A stretch of 46,973 nt of DNA from an uncultured Chromatiaceae bacterium (GCA_946482615.1 CAMLSF010000008.1:1-46973), one strand, 5' to 3'. Numbered from the stretch's first letter, positions 35,024 to 43,744 are shown. The notes: generated by a model not told the origin, from the sequence alone. Numbers and translations: made by a program.

Positions 35024-36169
35024 ATGAATGAAGTTGTAAATCCTGCAGATCCAATGGCCGCTTTACTGCCACTGCGTCAGCAAATCGATCAATTGGATAG
35101 TCAATTGGTTGAATTGTTGGCAAAAAGAGCAGAAGTCACTGCAGAAGTCGGACGGGTAAAACAGCAGTATGCTTTACCTTTGTATGTGCCGGAACGTGAA
35201 CAGGCGTTGATTAAAGCGCGCCGGCAGCAAGCAGAACAGGCCGGTGTCTCTGCCGATTTAATTGAAGATGTGTTACGCCGGGTGATGCGGGAGTCCTACC
35301 AGACTCAGGAAGCTGGTTTTGTCTGTTGCCGTACCCCAGGCGATAAGGTGGTGGTGGTCGGTGGCGCTGGCGCTTTAGGCAAACGTTTTGTCAGTTTGTT
35401 TCAACGTTCAGGCTACAGCGTGGAAGTGCTGGAACAACATAACTGGCATCAGGCAAAACAAATGGTGCAGGGCGCAGCTCTGGTGTTGATTGCAGTGCCC
35501 ATAGCTGTGACTGAACAGGTGATAGCTCAGCTGCCAGAGTTGGATGCGGACACAGTGCTGGCTGATTTAACCAGCACTAAAACCGGGCCTTTAACTGCGA
35601 TGCTGACAAAACACAGTGGTGCTGTGGTGGGCTTGCATCCTATGTTTGGTCCTGATATCAGCAATATAGCCAAGCAGGTAGTGGTGGTCAGTCATGGTCG
35701 TGCTGCAGAACACTACCAATGGTTGATTCAGCAGTTTAAAGTCTGGGGCGCCGCGCTGACCGAAAAATCCGCGCAGCAGCATGATGAACTGATGCAACTT
35801 ATTCAGGCGATGCGTCACTTCAGTTCTTTAGTGTACGGTGTGCATCTGGCGGAAGAGCAGGCTGATTTACAGCAACTACTGGAATTAAGTTCACCTATTT
35901 ACCGGCTGGAACTGGCGATGGTGGGGCGGCTTTTTGCGCAAAATGCCGAGTTGTATGCTGACATTATGTTGTCGTCCAGCGCAGTGACAGGTTTGCTGCA
36001 GCGTTATCAGCACCGTTTTAATCAGCTATCGCATTTGCTCGCTGCACGGGATAAAGCAGGTTTAATGGCGGAGTTCGCCAAAGGCCAGCAGTTTTTTGGA
36101 CCTCTGGCTGAGCAGTTTTTGCAGGAAAGTCGTCGCTTATTACAAAAAGCTTCAGACGAACGTAGTTAA
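35024..36169 (+). CDS. tyrA: Bifunctional chorismate mutase/prephenate dehydrogenase (T-protein)
   Basis: Converts chorismate to prephenate and then to 4-hydroxyphenylpyruvate for tyrosine. The N-terminal AroQ chorismate mutase covers about residues 10-95 (LPLRQQIDQLDSQLVELLAKRAEV). The NAD-binding dehydrogenase then starts at VVVVGGAGALGKRF, with LHPMFGPDI and MQLIQAMRHF. 381 residues (E. coli 373). It lies 9 nt after aroF, an operon conserved in enterics. The neighbouring repeat copy B starts 29 nt after its stop. Confidence 0.96.
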   Translation: MNEVVNPADPMAALLPLRQQIDQLDSQLVELLAKRAEVTAEVGRVKQQYALPLYVPEREQALIKARRQQAEQAGVSADLIEDVLRRVMRESYQTQEAGFVCCRTPGDKVVVVGGAGALGKRFVSLFQRSGYSVEVLEQHNWHQAKQMVQGAALVLIAVPIAVTEQVIAQLPELDADTVLADLTSTKTGPLTAMLTKHSGAVVGLHPMFGPDISNIAKQVVVVSHGRAAEHYQWLIQQFKVWGAALTEKSAQQHDELMQLIQAMRHFSSLVYGVHLAEEQADLQQLLELSSPIYRLELAMVGRLFAQNAELYADIMLSSSAVTGLLQRYQHRFNQLSHLLAARDKAGLMAEFAKGQQFFGPLAEQFLQESRRLLQKASDERS

Positions 36170-36197
36170 AGAGTATTTCCTTAAATCCTTTCGGTTA

Positions 36198-36324
36198 TAT
36201 ACCCAAAACAATTGGAGTTGCAGTGCGGCGGCAAGGGAGCGAGACCCCATGAGCATAGATACACTATGCGATTGGGGCGAGTAGCGTAGCCAACAATGCT
36301 GCAGCTTCAAGTGTGAAGGCTATA
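36198..36324. repeat. 127-bp palindromic intergenic repeat, copy B
   Basis: TATACCC (36198-36204) to GGCTATA (36318-36324), with outer arms TTGGAGTTGCAG and CTGCAGCTTCAA and an inner hairpin CCCCATgagCATAG / CTATGcgaTTGGGG. It aligns with copy A (13612-13738) along its whole length with one indel and many substitutions, so the copies are old. It lies between tyrA and mtgA. Confidence 0.8.
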
Positions 36325-36333
36325 CAGCAACTA

Positions 36334-37104
36334 ATGCTGGCTCATTTTATTGCCGCGCTTTACACTAAAATCTCACAGGTTTCAGTAGAGTTTTGGGAAA
36401 AGTCTTTGATTTCACTTTGGTTTAGTAAGCTGATAAGCATTATAAAATACCTGACTATTCTGGCGTTAAGTCTGGTCATTTTATTTGCTTTTGTACCTGT
36501 CCCTGTCACTGGGGTGATGATTGAACGGCAAATTCAGGCGCTGTGGAATAATCATCAAAGTTACGAATTGCAGCATGACTGGGTGCCTTTTGAACAGATG
36601 TCTGCGGCGGTGAAACAGGCTGTAGTGGCGGCTGAAGATCAAAAGTTTCCGGATCATTATGGTTTTGATACAGCCGCCATCGAAAAAGCGCTGGTGTACA
36701 ACAGCAAAGGCCAGAAAGTGCGTGGTGCTTCCACTATTAGCCAGCAGACAGCAAAAAATGTATTTTTATGGACAGGCCGCAGCTGGTTTCGCAAAGGGCT
36801 GGAGCTGATCTTCACCGGGCTTATCGAGCTGGTTTGGGAGAAGGAGCGCATTTTAGAAGTCTATTTAAACAGTGTGGAATTTGGCCCTGGTGTTTTTGGG
36901 GTTGAAGCTGCAGCGCAAAAATTTTTTAAACGTCCTGCCAGTCAGCTCAGCCGCCATCAGGCCGCTTTGTTAGCCGCTGTATTGCCAAATCCACTGCGTT
37001 TTAAAGTACAAAACCCATCCCCTTACATCTACAAACGCCAGCAATGGATTTTAAAACAAATGCGTCAGTTAGCTCCGATAGAACAACGTTTAGCTGACAA
37101 TTAA
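36334..37104 (+). CDS. mtgA: Monofunctional biosynthetic peptidoglycan transglycosylase
   Basis: GT51-family enzyme polymerising lipid II into glycan strands at the inner membrane. An N-terminal membrane anchor (about 38-58, [17 protein letters not shown]) is followed by the catalytic domain with the Glu in [14 protein letters not shown], and the signatures [17 protein letters not shown] and [20 protein letters not shown]. About 256 residues (E. coli 242). The start is uncertain: ATG 36334 lacks a close ribosome-binding site, a TTG at 36406 has GGGA before it, and an in-frame GTG at 36313 lies inside repeat copy B. There is no promoter I trust between the repeat and the gene. Confidence 0.93.
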   Translation: MLAHFIAALYTKISQVSVEFWEKSLISLWFSKLISIIKYLTILALSLVILFAFVPVPVTGVMIERQIQALWNNHQSYELQHDWVPFEQMSAAVKQAVVAAEDQKFPDHYGFDTAAIEKALVYNSKGQKVRGASTISQQTAKNVFLWTGRSWFRKGLELIFTGLIELVWEKERILEVYLNSVEFGPGVFGVEAAAQKFFKRPASQLSRHQAALLAAVLPNPLRFKVQNPSPYIYKRQQWILKQMRQLAPIEQRLADN

Positions 37105-37111
37105 AGCATTC

Positions 37112-37140
37112 ATGACTTTTTCATGACTTTTGTATGACTG
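37112..37140. promoter_or_regulatory. Three 11-bp-spaced direct repeats, Pho-box-like
   Basis: ATGACTT (37112-37118), ATGACTT (37123-37129), ATGACTG (37134-37140), each separated by 4 bp of AT-rich sequence. Read on the minus strand these are AGTCAT-type 7-mers (CAGTCAT, AAGTCAT, AAGTCAT) with the 7+4 spacing of PhoB boxes (CTGTCAT). The orientation points away from the downstream gene, so assignment to PhoB is only a suggestion. Confidence 0.4.
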
Positions 37141-37238
37141 TTCGATGAAGATTTCTGATTTTGAACGCTTTTCCGGTGCAAACTTTTCTCAGCCTGTTTA
37201 GGATCCTGCGCACTGAAGAGTGGAAGCGGAGTTTTATT

Positions 37239-37445
37239 ATGGGCAAAAGAACATCTGAATTTATGCGCTCTGTGCATATAAAAACTATCCGGGCTGATTT
37301 GCAGCAAGGCAAAAGCACGGAAGAAGCTATGCAGCATCTGAGGTTTGTCGGCGTCTGTGAGGATGAGTTGATGGATTTACTGGTCGAGGCGGGTTATAAC
37401 ACTGAGCCGCATCCGGTGGTTAGCTCAGAACTCTCTGGTATCTGA
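37239..37445 (+). CDS. Small protein of unknown function (68 aa)
   Basis: A 68-residue soluble, mildly acidic protein (MGKRTSEFMRSVHIKTIRADLQ..., ending SSELSGI). It is rich in predicted helix and has no signal peptide, membrane segment or Cys cluster. I do not recognise it. I chose ATG 37239 with GGAG 7 nt upstream; a longer in-frame ATG at 37161 has no ribosome-binding site. It lies alone between mtgA and the decarboxylase, downstream of the 11-bp direct repeats. Evidence for a real gene is good ribosome binding and even codon use. Function unknown. Confidence 0.6.
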   Translation: MGKRTSEFMRSVHIKTIRADLQQGKSTEEAMQHLRFVGVCEDELMDLLVEAGYNTEPHPVVSSELSGI

Positions 37446-37476
37446 GCTTCATATTTTCTTAAAGAGATAAAAATGC

Positions 37477-37505
37477 AAAAAAGCAGGGACTGCATGCAGT
37501 CCCTG
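37477..37505 (-). terminator. Leftward-facing terminator-like palindrome without a leftward gene
   Basis: A perfect 22-bp palindrome at 37484-37505 (half site CAGGGACTGCA) with six A at 37477-37482, giving a T-tract only on the minus strand. The 37446-37745 gap has no convincing gene: a 117-codon leftward frame across it has no ribosome-binding site or recognisable protein. The hairpin may end an antisense or small RNA starting near the decarboxylase promoter. Confidence 0.5.
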
Positions 37506-37745
37506 AAACGCAAGGTATAGAACAGGAATAGAGCTGCATCTGCTGCAGCCAGAGTTAAGATGCTCAAAAGCTGTATCAGTTCTGTGACACAGGGGCATTC
37601 AGCTCTGGTGAATACGTATTCAGCAGAATTTTTTATCTTATTTAGGTAATTTGCGATTTTTCTGCAGGAAAAACAGGTCGGATTAGAGGAATTTTCTGCA
37701 AAATAAAGTATCCTTTGCGCACTTTTAACCGGCTTGGGGTACTCC

Positions 37746-40013
37746 ATGCGTTTTTACTTCCCTCTGATCATCATTGATGAAGATTTCAGATCCGAAAATA
37801 CCAGTGGTTCAGGCATTCGAGAACTGGCTGCAGCCATTGAAGCTGAAGGCATGGACGTGGTGGGTTACACCAGTTATGGCGACCTGACCTCTTTTGCTCA
37901 GCAACAAAGCCGGGCGGCTGGTTTTATTTTATCTATCGACGACGAAGAATTTGGTGCTGGCAGTGCCGAAGATACGCACTCAGTGCTGGAAAACTTAAAA
38001 GGTTTTGTCGATAAAATCCGTCACCGCAATCCTGATATCCCTATTTATCTGTATGGCGAAACCCGTACTTCGCGTCATATCCCTAATGCTATTTTGCGTG
38101 AACTGCATGGTTTTATTCATATGCACGAAGACACGCCTGAGTTCGTGGCACGTCATATCATCCGCGAAGCCAAAAGTTATTTAGATACGCTGGCACCACC
38201 GTTTTTCCGTGCTTTAACCAACTATGCACAGGATGGTTCCTACTCCTGGCATTGCCCTGGACACTCAGGGGGGGTCGCCTTTTTAAAATCTCCTGTAGGC
38301 CAGATGTTTCACCAGTTTTTTGGTGAAAATATGTTGCGTGCCGACGTGTGTAATGCAGTGGACGAATTAGGTCAGTTACTGGACCACACAGGTCCTGTGG
38401 CTGCGTCTGAGCGCAATGCGGCTCGTATTTTTAATGCTGACCATTTATTCTTCGTGACTAACGGTACTTCGACGTCCAACAAAATTGTCTGGAATTCGAC
38501 GGTCGCGCCGGGTGATATCGTAGTAGTGGACCGTAACTGCCATAAATCCATTTTGCACGCCATTATGATGACAGGGGCCGTACCGGTGTTTTTAATGCCA
38601 ACCCGCAACCATTACGGCATTATTGGCCCTATTCCACGTAGTGAGTTTGAACCCGAGACCATCCGTAAAAAAATGCTGGCGAACCCATTCTGCCGTGAAA
38701 AGCTGGAACAAAATCCGGATGTGAAACCAAGGGTTTTAACTATCACTCAATCGACTTATGACGGTGTGTTGTATAACGTCGAAGAAATTAAGTCCTTGCT
38801 GGATGGCGAAATCGAAACCCTGCACTTTGATGAAGCCTGGTTGCCTCATGCGGCATTCCATGACTTCTATGGCGATTACCATGCCATAGGTGAAGGCCGT
38901 CCACGTTGTGAAACTTCGATGGTGTTTTCAACTCAGTCGACTCACAAACTGCTGGCAGGTATTTCTCAGGCCTCGCAAATCCTGGTGCAGGACGCCAAGG
39001 AGAACAAGCTGGATCAGCATCTGTTTAACGAAGCTTACCTGATGCATACCTCCACCAGTCCTCAGTACGCCATTATTGCCTCTTGTGATGTGGCTGCGGC
39101 CATGATGGAAGCACCTGGCGGTACTGCTTTAGTGGAAGAGTCACTGGATGAAGCGCTGGAGTTTCGTCGTGCTATGCGTAAAGTGGACGACGAATATGGC
39201 GATGACTGGTGGTTTAAAGTCTGGGGACCTGATGATTTGACCGACGAAGGTTTGGATCACCGTGACGCCTGGATGTTAAAAGCAGGTGAAAGCTGGCATG
39301 GTTTTGGTGATATAGCTGAAGGTTTCAACCTGCTCGACCCTATTAAAGCCACCATTTTAACCCCGGGTCTGAATGTAGACGGCGACTTTGACCAGTCTGG
39401 TATTCCGGCCGCTATAGTGGCGAAGTACCTGTCTGAGCACGGTGTTGTTATCGAAAAAACCGGTCTGTATTCGTTTTTTATTATGTTTACCATCGGCATT
39501 ACCAAAGGCCGCTGGAATACTATGGTGACAGCGTTGCAGCAGTTTAAAGACGATTACGACAAAAACGCCCCACTGTGGCGGGTATTGCCTGAGTTTATTG
39601 CGAAATATCCTCAGTATGAGCGTATTGGCTTAAAAGACCTCTGTGATCAAATTCACCAGATCTATCGTGAAAACAATGTCGCCAAGATGACCACTGAGAT
39701 GTATTTATCTGAGCTGGTGCCTGCGATGAAACCATCCAAAGCTTTTGCTGCTATGGCACATAAAGAGCTGGACAGAGTGCCATTGGACGACCTGATAGGC
39801 CGCATTACGGCGGTGATGTTAACGCCTTATCCACCTGGTATTCCACTGTTGGTGCCGGGCGAAGTTTTTAACACAGTGATTGTCGATTATTTAAAATTCG
39901 CCCGCGAATTTAATGGTCGTTTCCCTGGTTTTGAGACTTATATCCACGGTCTGGTCAGTGAAGAACGCAACGGTAAAACAGAATACTTTGTTGACTGTGT
40001 AAAAGCCCAGTAA
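37746..40013 (+). CDS. Lysine/arginine/ornithine decarboxylase (LdcA-like)
   Basis: PLP-dependent fold-III decarboxylase of 755 residues. N-terminal wing/receiver-like domain (1-130), then the catalytic core with WHCPGHSGGVAF, VVDRNCHKS (His266 region stacking on PLP), FDEAW (Asp pairing with the pyridine N) and the Schiff-base Lys401 in STQSTHK. The C-terminal domain ends in GFETYIHGLVSEE. Overall it resembles Pseudomonas LdcA (lysine decarboxylase) most, and E. coli AdiA less, so lysine is my first guess; substrate is not proven. ATG 37746 has GGGG 7 nt upstream; a TTG at 37734 is less likely. No antiporter gene is adjacent, so a role in acid stress is doubtful and polyamine or lysine catabolism is more likely. 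Confidence 0.9.
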   Translation: MRFYFPLIIIDEDFRSENTSGSGIRELAAAIEAEGMDVVGYTSYGDLTSFAQQQSRAAGFILSIDDEEFGAGSAEDTHSVLENLKGFVDKIRHRNPDIPIYLYGETRTSRHIPNAILRELHGFIHMHEDTPEFVARHIIREAKSYLDTLAPPFFRALTNYAQDGSYSWHCPGHSGGVAFLKSPVGQMFHQFFGENMLRADVCNAVDELGQLLDHTGPVAASERNAARIFNADHLFFVTNGTSTSNKIVWNSTVAPGDIVVVDRNCHKSILHAIMMTGAVPVFLMPTRNHYGIIGPIPRSEFEPETIRKKMLANPFCREKLEQNPDVKPRVLTITQSTYDGVLYNVEEIKSLLDGEIETLHFDEAWLPHAAFHDFYGDYHAIGEGRPRCETSMVFSTQSTHKLLAGISQASQILVQDAKENKLDQHLFNEAYLMHTSTSPQYAIIASCDVAAAMMEAPGGTALVEESLDEALEFRRAMRKVDDEYGDDWWFKVWGPDDLTDEGLDHRDAWMLKAGESWHGFGDIAEGFNLLDPIKATILTPGLNVDGDFDQSGIPAAIVAKYLSEHGVVIEKTGLYSFFIMFTIGITKGRWNTMVTALQQFKDDYDKNAPLWRVLPEFIAKYPQYERIGLKDLCDQIHQIYRENNVAKMTTEMYLSELVPAMKPSKAFAAMAHKELDRVPLDDLIGRITAVMLTPYPPGIPLLVPGEVFNTVIVDYLKFAREFNGRFPGFETYIHGLVSEERNGKTEYFVDCVKAQ

Positions 40014-40020
40014 GTTAAAG

Positions 40021-40050
40021 CCGGGGTCAGGCCTGACCCCGGTTTGTTTG
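40021..40050 (+). terminator. Terminator of the decarboxylase gene
   Basis: A perfect 22-bp palindrome (40021-40042, half site CCGGGGTCAGG) followed by TTTGTTTG. It lies between the convergent decarboxylase and LOG genes. Confidence 0.8.
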
Positions 40051-40055
40051 AGCTT

Positions 40056-40940
40056 TTAGCTCTGACCCAGTTGATAACAATCACAAATCGCTTGCCAGGC
40101 TTGCTCCGGCGTATCAACAAACTGGATCAATTCTAAATCTTCAGGCTTAATCAGGCCTTCCTCCACCAACAGATCAAAGTTAATTAATCTGGTCCAGAAG
40201 GACTTGTCATACAGAATGACTGGTACAGTAGTGGCTTTGCCTGTCTGTAACAGCGTTAGTGTTTCAAAGAGTTCATCCAGGGTGCCAAAACCTCCCGGAA
40301 AGGCCACTAAAGCCCTGGCTCTTTGCAGGAAATGCATTTTACGAATAGCAAAATAATGGAAGCGAAAACAGAACTCTGGCGTGATATAGGGGTTAGGTTT
40401 TTGTTCATGCGGCAGCACAATATTCAGTCCAATACTCTGACCGCCGACCAAAGATGCGCCTTTATTGGCGGCCTCCATCACCCCGGGGCCGCCGCCGCTG
40501 ATAATCATTAATGACTGTTCCGGCTGCTGCTGGCTGTGGCGGGTGACCAGTGCTGCAAATTCCTCAGCAGCCTGGTAGTAGCTGCTGTTTTTGAGCTGAC
40601 GCTGCGCTGTTTTTAGCTGCAGCTGTGCGTCCGGATCGTCCGGCCTCTGGTCCAGTTGCTGTTGAGCCTGTTGCACCAGCAGCTCTGCCTGTTCAGGAGA
40701 AAGAAAACGGGCGCTGCCAAACACCACCACTGTGGCCTGGATCTGATGCTGTTCCAGTATCAGTTGTGGTTTTAAATATTCCAGTTGTAAACGGACATGG
40801 CGCAACTCGTCCTGCATTAAAAAATCATCATCGGCAAAAGACAGCCGGTACGAAGGATGATCCCGTAAATCCCGGCACTGCTCTGTGGCTTGTCGGGCGG
40901 AACTTAAATGACGTTGGTAGAGCAGAGGATCAGCAGACAT
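40056..40940 (-). CDS. LOG-family protein (TIGR00730-like nucleotide phosphoribohydrolase)
   Basis: A 294-residue protein of the LOG/lysine-decarboxylase-like family. The Rossmann-fold signatures are SGGGPGVMEAANKGA (about 150-165) and PGGFGTLDELFE (about 215-226). The family splits the N-glycosidic bond of nucleoside monophosphates (cytokinin activation in plants); despite old names it is not a lysine decarboxylase, so proximity to the decarboxylase is a coincidence of naming. This longer subtype has an extra N-terminal segment (1-90). I chose ATG 40940 (GGAG at 8 nt) over 40970. Confidence 0.85.
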   Translation of the reverse strand: MSADPLLYQRHLSSARQATEQCRDLRDHPSYRLSFADDDFLMQDELRHVRLQLEYLKPQLILEQHQIQATVVVFGSARFLSPEQAELLVQQAQQQLDQRPDDPDAQLQLKTAQRQLKNSSYYQAAEEFAALVTRHSQQQPEQSLMIISGGGPGVMEAANKGASLVGGQSIGLNIVLPHEQKPNPYITPEFCFRFHYFAIRKMHFLQRARALVAFPGGFGTLDELFETLTLLQTGKATTVPVILYDKSFWTRLINFDLLVEEGLIKPEDLELIQFVDTPEQAWQAICDCYQLGQS

Positions 40941-41074
40941 AACAGAACTCCGGAGCAAGGATTGTTGCATAAACTAACATATTGTTTGATATAGACTAAT
41001 CTTTTAACACTTCAGTTCAGTTATAAGATGGGCAAAGCACCACAACACCCAGCAAGAAAGTAGGAGTGTAGCCA

Positions 41075-42481
41075 ATGCCATTAGATGCCAGTTTAACTTT
41101 TTTAGGGGCCGCCGAGCAGGTGACAGGTTCCTGTTATCTGTTAAAGCTACAGGACAAACAAATTTTACTCGACTGCGGCATGACCCAGGGCGAAAACCAA
41201 ATCACCGAATGGAATAAATTCCGTTTTGCCTTCAGGCCCAAAGATATCGACTACGTCATTTTGTCGCATGCTCATATAGACCATAGTGGTTTATTGCCTT
41301 TGCTGGTGGCTAAGGGGTTTCAGGGCAAAATTTATTGCACTCAGGGCACGGCCTTGTTGCTTGGCGTGTTGCTGAAAGATTCAGTGCATCTGTATCTGAA
41401 AGATTTGGAATGGCAAAACCGGCATTTAGCCCGGCAAGGTAAAAGGTTGCTGGATCCTGTGATGGGAATACAGGATGTAGAGCAGGTATTGGATTGCTGT
41501 CATCCGGTTGGCTACAAGCAAAAAGTCACAGTCTGTGAAGGGGTGGAGCTGGAGTTTTTGGATGCTGGTCATATTCTGGGATCTGCCATAGTGCAGCTGG
41601 CGCTGAAACAAGGCAAAGCCATGCGGCAGCTGGTGTTTTCCGGTGATTTAGGTAATCCATCTACTGTGTTGATGCCAGATCCCAGTCCGGTGAAGACTGC
41701 GGATCTGGTGCTGATGGAAAGTACCTATGGCGATCGCAACCACCAGCCACTGCAAAACACCCTGGAAGAATTTGCCACTGCGCTGGATGCTGCCCATAAA
41801 GCCGGTGGCAATGTGTTTATTCCGGCTTTTGCGTTGGGCCGCAGTCAGGAGATTTTGTATTACCTCGGACTTTTGTACCATCAGGGCCGGTTAAAACAAA
41901 AAATGGTGGTGCTGGACAGCCCTATGGCGATAGAGATCACGAAAATTTACAGCGAGCTGATGAGTGAGTTCGACCGCAAAGATACCAGGGTGTTACATGG
42001 CTTTGGTGCCCGTGATTTGCAATCCTTTTTACCTATTCTGCGGCTGGCGTCCAGTATGGAAGAGTCGATGGCATTAAACCGGGTCAGTGGTGGTGCTATC
42101 GTCATTGCAGGTTCCGGCATGTGTAACGGTGGCCGTATAGTGCATCACTTAAAACACAATTTATGGAAAAGCAGCAATCATCTGATTTTTGTTGGCTTTC
42201 AGGCCAAAGGTACTTTAGGTCGTCGACTGGTAGACGGCGAAAAACGGGTGAAGTTGTTTGGGCAGAATATTGCAGTAAAAGCGACAGTGCATACCATAGG
42301 TGGTTTTTCTGCTCACGCCGGTCAGGACGAGTTAGTCGGCTGGGCCAGAATGATTGGCGGCCAGCCACGGTTTTATCTGGTGCATGGTGAACCTCAAGCT
42401 CAGCAGGCGCTGCAGAGCCGTCTGCTTGAGTACGGTCTGCATTGCCAAATCGCTGAAAAAGGTCAGCAAATTAAACTATAG
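41075..42481 (+). CDS. MBL-fold beta-CASP nuclease (CPSF/Ysh1-like)
   Basis: A 468-residue metallo-beta-lactamase plus beta-CASP RNA-processing type enzyme. Metal-binding motif HAHIDHSG (65-72), GHILGSA and FSGDLGN (later metal ligands), and the beta-CASP signatures SSMEESMALNRVSGGAIVIAGSGMC, and HTIGGFSAHAGQDEL. The family includes CPSF-73-type nucleases and some bacterial exonucleases; RNA is the likely substrate. It lies alone, rightward, with TAGGAG before the ATG. Its 3' end is part of a local near-duplicate (see the direct repeat at 42452/42503). Confidence 0.87.
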   Translation: MPLDASLTFLGAAEQVTGSCYLLKLQDKQILLDCGMTQGENQITEWNKFRFAFRPKDIDYVILSHAHIDHSGLLPLLVAKGFQGKIYCTQGTALLLGVLLKDSVHLYLKDLEWQNRHLARQGKRLLDPVMGIQDVEQVLDCCHPVGYKQKVTVCEGVELEFLDAGHILGSAIVQLALKQGKAMRQLVFSGDLGNPSTVLMPDPSPVKTADLVLMESTYGDRNHQPLQNTLEEFATALDAAHKAGGNVFIPAFALGRSQEILYYLGLLYHQGRLKQKMVVLDSPMAIEITKIYSELMSEFDRKDTRVLHGFGARDLQSFLPILRLASSMEESMALNRVSGGAIVIAGSGMCNGGRIVHHLKHNLWKSSNHLIFVGFQAKGTLGRRLVDGEKRVKLFGQNIAVKATVHTIGGFSAHAGQDELVGWARMIGGQPRFYLVHGEPQAQQALQSRLLEYGLHCQIAEKGQQIKL

Positions 42482-42530
42482 GGGGGCATCCACCACTGTT
42501 TTGCTGAACAAGGTCAGTACATTAAACTAT
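42452..42530. repeat. 28-bp direct repeat at the end of the MBL nuclease gene
   Basis: Unit 1 (42452-42479) and unit 2 (42503-42530) agree at 25 of 28 positions, offset by 51 bp. Unit 1 encodes the last residues of the nuclease; unit 2 lies in the gap and reaches into the pheA stop codon. It looks like a partial tandem duplication that preserved the second copy as spacer DNA. Confidence 0.75.
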
Positions 42531-43693
42531 GAAGCATCCGCATTGACTATAGTCGGGCTGATATCTTCACTTGGGTAACAGCCCAATACTTTGACAAAAC
42601 GGGTAATGCGGTTCAGTTCATCCAAAGCCCGGGTCATAGCGTAATCACCTAAATTGGCAAATACATCGACATAAAACATTTCTTCCCACGGGTTACCTGG
42701 AATAGGGCGGGATTCCAGTTTACCCATGCTGATACCATGCTGTTTCAACACTGTTAAGGCGTCCACTAAAGCGCCGGGTTGCTGGCCTGTGTACATAATA
42801 AAAGTGGTTTTGGCCGGTATAGCTTTGGCCACATTGATGGCTTTACGGGCTACGACAATAAAACGGCTGACGTTGTCTTTTTGATTGGCTAAGCCACGGC
42901 CTAACACTGCCAAACCATAAAGCTTGCCACCTTCTTCACCGCCTATAGCCACCACAGATTTATCCTGGGCTTTGCGCACCCGTTCAAAGGCGTCAGAGGA
43001 AGCGTCACAGTATTCAATTTTGACATTGGACAAGCCCTGCAGGTAATTACTGCACTGGGCTATCACTTGCGGGTGAGCGCAAATCTGGCGGATTTTACTC
43101 AGCTCTGTACCTTCCACCCCTAATAAACAATGTTCGATAGGGTGGGTCAGTTCACCCACTATCGACAAACGGGTGTGCTGCAATAAGTCATAAACTTCGT
43201 TGATACTGCCGGATGAAGTGTTCTCAATAGGCAACACAGCATAGTCGGCATGGCCTGTTTCAACCGCCTGCACTATTTCGTTAAAACTATCGCAGCCAAT
43301 TTCAATCAGCTTTTCAGCCCGGCGGGTAAAGTACTTTTGAGTGGCCCAGTAGCTGTACGAACCCTGACGGCCTAAAAAGGCGACACGGCAGACAGGGCCA
43401 TTGTCGCCATTGAGTTGACCCTGAACTTTGGCTTGTTGTTGCAGTACTGAGTCTTCAATAATCACATGGTAAATTTTAGTCACATACTGAGCATCTAAAC
43501 CCAATGCCTTCCCACGTTCAATCAGTGACACCAGCAACTCTTCTTCGCGTTTTTGGTCACGAATAGGTTTGTTTTGTGCCAGTTTGGCGTCCGCTACGCT
43601 TAAGGCGAGCTGGCGTCTGGTAGCCAACAATTGCAGCAAGTCTTTGTCTGTACTGCTGATCTGCTGGCGGATCTGGTCTAAATCTATGCTCAT
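42527..43693 (-). CDS. pheA: Bifunctional chorismate mutase/prephenate dehydratase (P-protein)
   Basis: Makes phenylpyruvate from chorismate via prephenate. N-terminal AroQ mutase (about 1-90; DLDQIRQQISSTDKDLLQLLATRRQLALSVADAK), then the dehydratase (about 105-285; VAFLGRQGSYSYWA, LPIENTSSGSINEVYDLL) and a C-terminal ACT regulatory domain with ALVDALTVLKQHGISMGKLESRPIPGNPWEEMFYVD (contains the ESRP phenylalanine-binding motif). 388 residues. AAAGGA precedes the ATG. Expression is probably set by the leader peptide and attenuator just upstream. Its stop codon lies inside the 3' direct repeat. Confidence 0.97.
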   Translation of the reverse strand: MSIDLDQIRQQISSTDKDLLQLLATRRQLALSVADAKLAQNKPIRDQKREEELLVSLIERGKALGLDAQYVTKIYHVIIEDSVLQQQAKVQGQLNGDNGPVCRVAFLGRQGSYSYWATQKYFTRRAEKLIEIGCDSFNEIVQAVETGHADYAVLPIENTSSGSINEVYDLLQHTRLSIVGELTHPIEHCLLGVEGTELSKIRQICAHPQVIAQCSNYLQGLSNVKIEYCDASSDAFERVRKAQDKSVVAIGGEEGGKLYGLAVLGRGLANQKDNVSRFIVVARKAINVAKAIPAKTTFIMYTGQQPGALVDALTVLKQHGISMGKLESRPIPGNPWEEMFYVDVFANLGDYAMTRALDELNRITRFVKVLGCYPSEDISPTIVNADAS

Positions 43694-43711
43694 AACAGCG
43701 TCCTTTAAGCT

Positions 43712-43744
43712 AAAAAAAAACCTCCCGGGGTTGGGAGGTTTTTT
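43712..43744 (-). promoter_or_regulatory. pheA attenuator terminator
   Basis: On the minus strand: AAAAAACCTCCC (43744-43733), loop AACCCC, GGGAGG then nine T (to 43712), a 12-bp hairpin. Its 5' arm CCTCCC can also pair with GGGAGG in the end of the leader-peptide gene (minus-strand 43777-43772), giving an antiterminator. That GGGGAGG is otherwise held in a small upstream hairpin (CCCC/GGGG at 43785-43782 and 43778-43775). Confidence 0.85.

Noticed and set aside
37394..37747. 117-codon leftward frame in the gap before the decarboxylase
   Set aside because: No ribosome-binding site, unusual composition, and it overlaps a palindrome and the 3' end of the small gene. I treat it as chance.
40056..40940. 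Lysine decarboxylase annotation for the LOG-family protein
   Set aside because: The signatures are those of LOG phosphoribohydrolases; the true PLP decarboxylase is the gene next to it.
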